DNA of 5,556 nt, taken from assembly GCA_017560705.1 (NCBI GenBank), contig JAFZEK010000137.1:1-5556 (forward strand), in the 5' to 3' direction. The DNA is from Bacteroidales bacterium. GTDB taxonomy: Bacteria; Bacteroidota; Bacteroidia; Bacteroidales; P3. This document shows, one piece after another, positions 1 to 5,044 of the stretch (positions within the stretch are counted from its first letter, which is position 1; the number at the start of each line of letters is the position of its first letter). Position numbers and translations under genes: made by a program. The notes beneath the pieces are model-generated. The model saw nothing but the letters and a program-made list of their open reading frames with translations. It searched no databases and was not told the DNA's origin.

Positions 1-2077
1 GGCTGTGTATCACCGAGCCTATTTCGCTTTTATCTATATTGTCGTCTATCTCTTTGGCTTCCTTTATGTGTAGTATATTTTCGTAGTAGTAGCGTAGAGG
101 GCAGTTGTTGTATTTGTTTAGTGCTGATGGTGAAAATCCGTTTTGTGCAGTTTGTAGGATTTGTGCCATTATTTCATTGGTTTTTACAACTTCTTTAGCC
201 TCAGATATTGTGATGGTTTTGTTGGCTGCCGAAACCGAAAGAGTGTGTTCCTTTATGCTAATGTTGTCGTATTTAGGCACTAGCTCTTCTTTTATTTGCT
301 GAATGAATCTACTCGGTTCGCCTTTTCCGTCACCGTTGGTGTCGGAGTTGTATATCAGCCACACATCGTTGCATCGTTGTAATAGCCTATAGAAATGGTA
401 GGCGTATATGGAATCGTTTTCTTGGTATGTGGGCATTCCGAAAGCTCTTTTTAGACTTAGGGGTATCAGGCTTTTGCTGCTTTTGCCTTGTGGCAAGCGG
501 CTTTCGTTGGTGGATAGTAGGAATATGTGTGCAAAATCCAAGCTGCGAGTTTCGAGCATTCCTAGTATCTGAAGGTTTACGAGTGGTTCTCCTTTGAACG
601 ACAAGCGTTGATACACTGCCATCTTGGAATAAATCTTTTGTAGTGTGGTTATGTTCTGAACAAAATGAAAACCGGCGGATAGCTCGGCAAAGTGTTCGAT
701 GATTTTAGAAAAATAATCTAATGCTACTTGCTCTTTCACATACTTTAGGTCGTTGAATGTAGGTGAAAGCATAAGTGAGCTTATCAATGTTCGGCACATT
801 TGGTAGAAGCCTTCGGGCGTAGAAGCCTCTTCGGAAAAAAGAAAACCTATGCCGGGTTCAAGGACTTTTAGGCTGGGTTCGGCAAATATTTTTTCGGCTG
901 TGGAATATAGTAGGCGTTCGTTATATACGTAGTTGCGGATGTTGCTGTTTATGTTCTTGTTGTTTGCCAAGGTCTGAACAAAGGAGCTTGATAGTATCTT
1001 TATCACATCTTTGTGGTGAAAACTATTTCCTTTGGCGTTGATGTGTAGATTAAAGAGGTCTGACACAAAGTTGTGTAACGATGTGTAGGTGTAGGGGAAT
1101 CCCATGGTGATATTGGCTGCTGTAACTTTTTGAGGAAGTGAGTTCAGCATTGGCACAAGTAGCGATTCATCGGCAAGCACTACGGCGGTGTCGTTGTAGG
1201 AGTCTAGATTGTTTAGCAACGACCCTGTTATTTTGGCTTGAAGAATATTTTCCGGACAGCTTACCACGTTTATCGTTTTCTCTCCTTGTCCAAAAGAGTC
1301 GCCATATTCAGTAGGTAGGTTGGCAATGCCTTTTTCGTGTAGTCGGTTTAGGAATTTTCCTGCTTCTTGTTCTTCGTTTTTATAATAATAGTCGTCGCCG
1401 TCGGTTATTAGAGTGCCTATTCCGTTGTTGGTGAGTAGTTTTATTATTCTTTCTTCGCAAAAGTTCAGTGCGTTGAACCCTACGAAGTATACTTTCTTTC
1501 CAGCAAAATATGGTGCTAGCATATCGGTGTTTTCTGCCACTTTGCGGTAGGCCATGCCTGAGTAGGCTTTGCCTTTTTCTAGTAGGCTTGTGCGTAGCTT
1601 GCTGTAGTAGGAGAATAAAGATTTGTAGAACTCTAAATAGTTCTTTTGGAATGTGGTGAGTTCTTCGCCCGATACATCCCATTCTCCTATAGCCTTTATA
1701 TCGTGGAGGTTTGAGAATAGCATTTCTGCATCAGCACAGTATGCGTCTATTTCAGAAAAGTCGTGGAGCAACATATCGGCAAAGGGTATAAATTCTTCAA
1801 AGTTGCGGTATTTGGTGTTGCTTGTTTGTGTGTGTATCTGAAATAGTTCGAAAAGCAAAAACACATTGTCAGTTATTTCCAGTTGGCTCAGCTCTGCCAC
1901 AAGGTCGTCGATACACATTGTTTTGGGCATAAAGCTAGTAGCTTTTAGAGTGTTGGCAATGTGTTGTTTTAGGAATATTATGGGCCTGCGATTGGGAAAA
2001 ACGATAACGGTATTTTCCAAGTCGGCTTTTCTTTCTTCTATAATTCGTTCGGCTACTGTTTGCAAAAAAGGCTTCAT
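1..2077 (-). CDS. AddB-like PD-(D/E)XK nuclease family protein, C-terminus cut by window edge
   Basis: The minus-strand frame is open from an ATG at 2077 to base 1: 692 codons and no stop, so the 3' end lies outside the window. The protein begins MKPFLQTVAERIIEER. It shows the landmarks of the Bacteroidetes AddB/RexB-like family: FPNRR at residues 27-31 near the N-terminus, NESRLP at 524-529, SRF at 589-591, then SPSALNKYNNC at 649-659 and GSVIH at 687-691, which open the PD-(D/E)XK nuclease domain. The catalytic Asp and Glu/Gln-x-Lys would lie beyond the edge. By family knowledge, such proteins partner an AddA-type helicase-nuclease in double-strand-break end processing in the cytoplasm. No Walker A motif (GxxGxGK[ST]) is visible, so ATPase activity is not expected. 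Cys659 sits where AddB proteins carry the first iron-sulfur ligand; a cluster here is inference. The start follows the nucleotidyltransferase stop by 22 bp, suggesting co-transcription. Family assignment is strong; the exact role as AddB is less certain. Confidence 0.87.
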   Translation of the reverse strand, partial: MKPFLQTVAERIIEERKADLENTVIVFPNRRPIIFLKQHIANTLKATSFMPKTMCIDDLVAELSQLEITDNVFLLFELFQIHTQTSNTKYRNFEEFIPFADMLLHDFSEIDAYCADAEMLFSNLHDIKAIGEWDVSGEELTTFQKNYLEFYKSLFSYYSKLRTSLLEKGKAYSGMAYRKVAENTDMLAPYFAGKKVYFVGFNALNFCEERIIKLLTNNGIGTLITDGDDYYYKNEEQEAGKFLNRLHEKGIANLPTEYGDSFGQGEKTINVVSCPENILQAKITGSLLNNLDSYNDTAVVLADESLLVPMLNSLPQKVTAANITMGFPYTYTSLHNFVSDLFNLHINAKGNSFHHKDVIKILSSSFVQTLANNKNINSNIRNYVYNERLLYSTAEKIFAEPSLKVLEPGIGFLFSEEASTPEGFYQMCRTLISSLMLSPTFNDLKYVKEQVALDYFSKIIEHFAELSAGFHFVQNITTLQKIYSKMAVYQRLSFKGEPLVNLQILGMLETRSLDFAHIFLLSTNESRLPQGKSSKSLIPLSLKRAFGMPTYQENDSIYAYHFYRLLQRCNDVWLIYNSDTNGDGKGEPSRFIQQIKEELVPKYDNISIKEHTLSVSAANKTITISEAKEVVKTNEIMAQILQTAQNGFSPSALNKYNNCPLRYYYENILHIKEAKEIDDNIDKSEIGSVIHS

Positions 2078-2099
2078 GGTAGATTTGTAGTTTTCTAGG

Positions 2100-2828
2100 T
2101 TATTGATGATGTTCTATAACAAAGGTTTCTGCTTTTGCCAATGCTTCTGGTTTGCCCACGTCGAGCCATTGGTCGGCTACATGTAGGTAGGCTTTTATAG
2201 AGTTGTGGTGTGCAATCTTTAAGTATTGTGGTATTATGGGGTAGCTAGACTCGGGGGGTAACAAGGTGGCAAGATGCGGATTTACAACATGTATGCCGCT
2301 AAAAGCCAAGGGTGTGGCATTGTCGTTGCAATCCTTTGCCCATATTGTTTCACCTGTTTTGCGGTTTGTCCACCCACAAAGGTTCTTCTCTTTGTCAAAC
2401 AAAAGATAACGGCTTGTATCTCTTTCGGCCACTGCAAGTGTGGCTAAGGCATTGCTTTGGCAATGATAGTTGTAGAGGTCGGCAAGGTTTATATCCGAAA
2501 GCACATCGACATTATGTATAAGTACTGGCGTGTTTTCGGTAAACAGTTTTGATGCTTTTTTCAGTCCTCCGCCTGTGTCGAGTAGTAGGTTTCGTTCGTC
2601 GGAGAATACTATTTCGGCATTAAAGTTGTGGCAACGAACAAAATCAATTACTTTATCCGCATGATGGTGTATGTTTATCACAATACGATTGAAACCGTAT
2701 TGTGTAAGCCTGAATATGCAGCGTTGTAGTAGTGTAATGCCATTAACTTCTACAAGGGCTTTGGGCCTATCGGCTGTAAGGGGGTAAAGTCTTGTGCCTA
2801 ATCCTGCGGCAAATATCATTGCTTCCAT
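2100..2828 (-). CDS. Sugar-1-phosphate nucleotidyltransferase (NTP_transferase family)
   Basis: This is a complete 242-residue protein beginning MEAMIFAAGLGTRLYPLT. It has the full nucleotidyltransferase signature: GLGTR at residues 9-13 (nucleotide binding), RPKAL at 21-25 with the sugar-phosphate-contacting Lys23, DTGGG at 84-88, NVD at 106-108 with a likely metal-binding Asp108, and WLDVGKPE at 221-228 with a second metal-ligand candidate, Asp223. The family transfers an NMP from an NTP to a sugar 1-phosphate, giving a nucleotide sugar in the cytoplasm. The short length, with no C-terminal hexapeptide-repeat domain, resembles the MurU/mannose-1-phosphate guanylyltransferase-like group, but the sugar and nucleotide cannot be read from sequence. 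The frame stays open up to an ATG at 2954, but that start lies inside the upstream terminator and before the promoter. The ATG at 2828 places the motif where family members start. No Shine-Dalgarno is evident, which is usual in Bacteroidetes. The AddB-like gene follows after 22 bp. Confidence 0.92.
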   Translation of the reverse strand: MEAMIFAAGLGTRLYPLTADRPKALVEVNGITLLQRCIFRLTQYGFNRIVINIHHHADKVIDFVRCHNFNAEIVFSDERNLLLDTGGGLKKASKLFTENTPVLIHNVDVLSDINLADLYNYHCQSNALATLAVAERDTSRYLLFDKEKNLCGWTNRKTGETIWAKDCNDNATPLAFSGIHVVNPHLATLLPPESSYPIIPQYLKIAHHNSIKAYLHVADQWLDVGKPEALAKAETFVIEHHQ

Positions 2829-2855
2829 TATGTTATTATAGTATTGATTAAGTTT

Positions 2856-2887
2856 GCAAAGGTACGATAAAATATCGAGATGACGAA
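2856..2887 (-). promoter_or_regulatory. Bacteroidetes-type promoter of the nucleotidyltransferase gene
   Basis: On the minus strand, TACCTTTGC at 2864-2856 matches the Bacteroidetes -7 consensus TAnnTTTG exactly. TTCG at 2887-2884 (three of four to TTTG) lies 19 bp upstream, the expected -33 spacing. Transcription would start near 2850, leaving a leader of about 20 nt before the ATG at 2828. A short inverted repeat (CGATA-AAA-TATCG, 2865-2877) fills part of the spacer and could be an operator, although it is short enough to be chance. Confidence 0.7.
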
Positions 2888-2935
2888 GTATAATCGTATA
2901 TTTTTTTGATAGTAGAGATGTGTGTTGGGGGCAGT

Positions 2936-2976
2936 AAAAAAACACAAAGCCCAATACCGTTCTATATTGGGCTTTG
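2936..2976 (-). terminator. Rho-independent terminator of the T9SS-cargo gene
   Basis: A perfect 12-bp stem (2945-2956 pairing with 2965-2976, including CAAAGCCCAATA) encloses an 8-base loop. Reading on the minus strand, it is followed by GTG and then seven T residues at 2942-2936. The stem begins 12 bp past the TAA at 2989-2991. It should end transcription of the 495-residue protein gene and insulate the nucleotidyltransferase promoter just downstream. Confidence 0.88.
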
Positions 2977-2988
2977 GTGAGGAAGTAA

Positions 2989-4476
2989 TTATTTCTTTAG
3001 AAATTTGTGAGTGAAATAAAAGTCTTTGTTGCGGAAGGTGATCAAGTATACTCCCGGAGGCAGAGCCTCGATGTTCCATTGAGTGTTGCCTTGTAGCTGC
3101 TTGGCATCTATAAGCACTCCTTTTGTGTTGCATATCTCGGCAGTGCAGTTTAGGTTTTGGGGCAACTCTATGTTTAGGGTAGTAGTTGCAGGGTTGGGAT
3201 GTATGTTTATGGCTTTGCCAATTTCTGTCATGTCTATGCCCGATGGAGGTACGGTGTCTAGTATTGCCACCAATGTGGTGTCGCTCGTAACTATAATGGT
3301 GCGAGGATTGTCGCGGTTTCCATCGTTCCACCTGTTAAAATAGTAGTTATCCCTAGTGCCAACACGCAGAGTTACTTCGCTACCCATAGCATAGCTGCCA
3401 CCACCCAACACATTGCCATAGTATACTGGCTCTGTAGATACATTTACGTTAAATACTATTGAGGTGTCGAATATAGCAGTAAAAGAGCTGTCGCTCATAA
3501 CTCTAATGGTGCGAGGATTATCAGTATTTCCATCATGCCATTGCACAAAATGATAGTTTTCGTTGGCAGTTGCATGTAGAGTTACATAAGTAAGTTTATC
3601 ATATATTCCACCACCTTCTACAATGCCACAATGTTTTTCCGGTCTAACTGCTACTTGTATATTATGCTTAGGCTCTGGTACTTTTTTGTAGATAGGTAAC
3701 ATGTATAGATCGGTATATAGCGAGTCGGTGAAAAAATAATAGAAATTATCCAATAATGCAGAATCTGAAATATTTTGAGATCCTTTATATGGATCATCTT
3801 TCATATCGTACCATAAAGAATCGCCATAATATTTGAAATTTGGGCGTTGGTAGGAATGACATTCGTCGTTGGTTTCACGATTTTTTCCTGTACAATACAT
3901 ATCAGTGTTACGACAAGCATTTTCTGTTCTATAATTCTCTCTCGAATAAGTTCTTACCACAGTAAATGGAGTAGTTAGGGTAAGACTGTCGAAATAATAT
4001 TCATAAACTCCGTGTAAAAAGTCTGGTTTTTTAGAAAGAGCAATACTTACCGAGCGATAGATTGTGTCGTGGTTTAGACTTCGAATTTGAACGGAATCTT
4101 CAAATGCCCACGAATCTACTTCTTCAAATCTGACTTCTCTGAATAATGCAATTCCGTATATTGTGATAGCAGAATCTATCATAAAGTTCTGCGATATACC
4201 TTCCAGAGGAAGATTATACGTAGAATCGAAATTGCCATAAATACAGTCATTTAGATAATTTATATAATAACGATAACCATTTCTTATATTTTCCCAAGGA
4301 TCTATTCCCATCCCGTGTTCTATAAAGGATGGAAGATATAGGTAATTTTCCGGTTGTATAGGCTCTTGGTAATAAGGGTTTTGAGCAATAGTATTATATG
4401 GTAATAATATCGTGAAAACTATTGCCAAAGCAAATACTCTTATTATTGAAACTGATTTGTTTATTATTCTTTTCAT
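2989..4476 (-). CDS. Secreted protein with two InlB-type B-repeats and a T9SS type A sorting domain
   Basis: This is a complete 495-residue protein. Residues 1-31 form a signal peptide: basic MKRIINK, a hydrophobic core, and probable cleavage at TIA|QN (31/32). Residues about 35-265 form a Tyr/Asp-rich domain I do not recognise, with three cysteines close together (Cys188, Cys195, Cys206). Residues 272-338 and 342-408 are two copies of a 70-residue unit with GGG, a Trp, DGN and DNPRTI. These match the divergent InlB B-repeat type, a small beta fold common in bacterial surface proteins. Residues about 416-495 are a T9SS type A C-terminal sorting domain (HPNPATTTLNIELP, LPPGVYLITF, final HKFLKK). 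By family knowledge the protein would cross the inner membrane by Sec and the outer membrane by T9SS, then be released or anchored at the surface. No catalytic motif was found, so the role (adhesion, matrix, other) is unknown. The gene stands alone, between its own terminator and a long leader with a promoter. Confidence 0.93.
   Translation of the reverse strand: MKRIINKSVSIIRVFALAIVFTILLPYNTIAQNPYYQEPIQPENYLYLPSFIEHGMGIDPWENIRNGYRYYINYLNDCIYGNFDSTYNLPLEGISQNFMIDSAITIYGIALFREVRFEEVDSWAFEDSVQIRSLNHDTIYRSVSIALSKKPDFLHGVYEYYFDSLTLTTPFTVVRTYSRENYRTENACRNTDMYCTGKNRETNDECHSYQRPNFKYYGDSLWYDMKDDPYKGSQNISDSALLDNFYYFFTDSLYTDLYMLPIYKKVPEPKHNIQVAVRPEKHCGIVEGGGIYDKLTYVTLHATANENYHFVQWHDGNTDNPRTIRVMSDSSFTAIFDTSIVFNVNVSTEPVYYGNVLGGGSYAMGSEVTLRVGTRDNYYFNRWNDGNRDNPRTIIVTSDTTLVAILDTVPPSGIDMTEIGKAINIHPNPATTTLNIELPQNLNCTAEICNTKGVLIDAKQLQGNTQWNIEALPPGVYLITFRNKDFYFTHKFLKK
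2992..3231 (-). other. T9SS type A C-terminal sorting domain (protein residues 416-495)
   Basis: The last 80 codons encode the sorting signal recognised by the type IX secretion machinery: PNP followed by a TLNIELP strand, a central ICNTKGVLID strand pair, LPPGVYLITF, and a basic terminal KFLKK. Its presence implies that the organism has the Por/Spr (T9SS) apparatus encoded elsewhere. Confidence 0.92.
3253..3453 (-). repeat. B-repeat copy 2 (protein residues 342-408)
   Basis: This is the second in-frame copy of the 70-codon unit, encoding FNVNVSTEP through VAILDT. The best conserved segment between copies covers the WxDGNxDNPRTI motif and the following SD, the part of the B-repeat unit that carries the conserved Trp. 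Confidence 0.85.
3463..3663 (-). repeat. B-repeat copy 1 (protein residues 272-338)
   Basis: This is the first of two in-frame tandem copies encoding an InlB-like B-repeat, running from IQVAVRPEKH to TAIFDT. At DNA level 3491-3540 matches 3281-3330 in copy 2 at 41 of 50 positions, offset by exactly 210 bp (70 codons). This indicates duplication within the gene. Confidence 0.85.
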
Positions 4477-4561
4477 GATCGTTCGGTATTAAATTATTAT
4501 GTTTATCGAATATTTCTATTCTTTAGGATACAAGAATAAAACAAAAAAAAACGGTGGATTT

Positions 4562-4611
4562 GGCTGCATTTTTGATAGGAAAATACGTATTCTGCACGTC
4601 CTATTGCAGCC
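4562..4611 (-). promoter_or_regulatory. Inverted repeat / candidate structured leader element
   Basis: GGCTGCA (4562-4568) pairs with TGCAGCC (4605-4611), and ATAGGA (4575-4580) pairs with TCCTAT (4599-4604). This gives 13 bp in two helices with a six-base bulge on one side. CTGCA at 4592-4596 can compete with 4562-4568 for the same partner (4605-4609), so two exclusive hairpins are possible. It lies in the predicted leader of the 495-residue protein gene. On the minus strand a run of nine T residues (about 4550-4542) follows roughly ten bases after the helix, which is too far for a standard terminator. It matches no riboswitch class that I recognise. Confidence 0.45.
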
Positions 4612-4631
4612 CTTGCTTAGGATGTTTGCGT

Positions 4632-4664
4632 GAGTATAGTGTTCTGTTTATTAGAACGATACTC
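4632..4664 (-). promoter_or_regulatory. Second hairpin in the leader of the exported-protein gene
   Basis: GAGTAT (4632-4637) pairs with ATACTC (4659-4664), and GTTCT (4641-4645) pairs with AGAAC (4653-4657). This is 11 bp interrupted by a small 3-by-1 internal loop and capped by seven bases. It lies between the predicted transcription start (about 4717) and the 4562-4611 inverted repeat. Function is unknown; it is not followed by a T-run, so a terminator is unlikely. Confidence 0.4.
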
Positions 4665-4674
4665 GTGGGATAAT

Positions 4675-4694
4675 ATGTCACGACATCGTATGTC
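4675..4694. repeat. Alternating ATGTC/GACAT half-sites
   Basis: ATGTC at 4675, GACAT at 4682 and ATGTC at 4690 form two overlapping inverted repeats with spacers of two and three bases. They lie just downstream of the predicted start of the minus-strand promoter, where a repressor could act or where the transcript could fold. The half-sites are only five bases long, so chance is possible. Confidence 0.3.
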
Positions 4695-4722
4695 ATACTA
4701 TTTTTATATGAGATTTTATTTT

Positions 4723-4755
4723 GCAAATATACAACTTATTTTTCAAATATGCAAA
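4723..4755 (-). promoter_or_regulatory. Near-consensus Bacteroidetes promoter driving the exported-protein gene
   Basis: On the minus strand, TTTG (4755-4752) is followed after exactly 20 bp by TATATTTGC (4731-4723). This matches the Bacteroidetes consensus TTTG-N19-21-TAnnTTTG fully. Transcription would start near 4717, giving a leader of about 240 nt before the ATG at 4476, unusually long for a single gene. No second consensus promoter was seen closer to the ATG. Confidence 0.68.
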
Positions 4756-4873
4756 AGAATTGAGAAAAAAGTTTCAAATTGTTTATTGTTTACTCTAAGT
4801 ACTTGTTTTTCATTCTATACTTTTTTTAGAAAACAATGTAGTTGTTTTTTTGTTTATACGAGGGAGGAATATT

Positions 4874-4936
4874 AAAATCACGTCATGATTTTATAAAATC
4901 ACATCATGCTTTTATTAAATCACAACGTGATTTAAA
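4874..4936. repeat. Three palindromic sites repeated every 21 bp (candidate operator array)
   Basis: Three units start at 4874, 4895 and 4916, a period of exactly 21 bp, close to two helical turns. Unit 3 contains a perfect palindrome, TAAATCAC-AAC-GTGATTTA (4916-4934). Unit 1 has AAAATCA-N5-TGATTTT (4874-4892). Unit 2 is the same with one stem mismatch (4895-4913). Units 1 and 2 agree at 19 of 21 positions and units 1 and 3 at 15 of 21. Dyad centres are at 4883, 4904 and 4925, so a protein bound to each would sit on one face of the helix. The array ends 108 bp before the HU-like gene and lies about 120 bp behind the divergent promoter. The cognate regulator is unknown. Confidence 0.72.
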
Positions 4937-4962
4937 TAAATATAGATGGGTAAATAATTTTT
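4931..4962 (+). promoter_or_regulatory. Weak promoter candidate for the HU-like gene
   Basis: TTTA (4931-4934) followed after 20 bp by TAATTTTT (4955-4962) matches the Bacteroidetes consensus at three of four and five of six fixed positions. It would place the third palindrome over the -33 element. A rival candidate is TGTG (4971-4974), 20 bp before TATTTTTA (4995-5002). Neither is strong, so which one is used cannot be told from sequence. Confidence 0.3.
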
Positions 4963-5044
4963 TAGAGAGGTGTGCGTTATAAGAGATACCTGCTTATTTT
5001 TAGGGCAGAGGTAATTGATTGTTTAATAAGAAATAATAGATATT

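Larger units (their letters stand above)
4477..5044. other. 568-bp divergent intergenic region
   Basis: This AT-rich spacer lies between the minus-strand exported-protein gene and the plus-strand HU-like gene. From left to right it holds a leader with inverted repeats (about 4562-4694), a strong minus-strand promoter (4723-4755), a T-rich stretch without recognisable signals (about 4760-4870), three 21-bp-phased palindromes (4874-4936), and a weak plus-strand promoter candidate (4931-4962). No convincing gene or tRNA was found. A GTG-started 81-codon frame at 4630-4875 was judged spurious. Confidence 0.75.

Noticed and set aside
1380..2090. Several short frames on both strands within the AddB-like gene
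   Set aside because: They are antisense or frame-shifted shadows of a continuous 692-codon coding region with clear family motifs.
2829..2954. Upstream extension of the nucleotidyltransferase frame to an ATG at 2954
   Set aside because: This start lies inside the terminator stem of the upstream gene and ahead of the consensus promoter. The added 42 residues resemble no family sequence, while the ATG at 2828 gives the usual short N-terminus before the GLGTR motif.
2828..3331. 167-codon minus-strand frame overlapping the exported-protein gene
   Set aside because: It is an out-of-frame shadow of the B-repeat/T9SS coding region that crosses the terminator and promoter. Its product is His/Arg/Ser-rich and low in order, unlike a real protein.
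4562..4611. Integron attC-like or transposon-end site
   Set aside because: The imperfect inverted repeat has a bulge, but there is no GTTRRRY core site, no integrase or transposase, and no flanking target duplication.
4542..4611. Intrinsic terminator on the minus strand (hairpin followed by a T-run)
   Set aside because: The T-run starts about ten bases after the stem and the stem is bulged with a large loop. A terminator here would also cut off the downstream gene unless regulated, so attenuation remains only a speculation.
4630..4875. 81-codon plus-strand frame starting with GTG
   Set aside because: It begins inside a hairpin, has no ribosome binding site, overlaps the consensus minus-strand promoter, and encodes a Phe/Cys/Tyr-rich sequence with no recognisable motif. 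It looks like a chance opening in AT-rich spacer DNA.
4874..4936. CRISPR array
   Set aside because: The 21-bp units are directly adjacent with no unique spacers, there are only three, and no cas gene is present.
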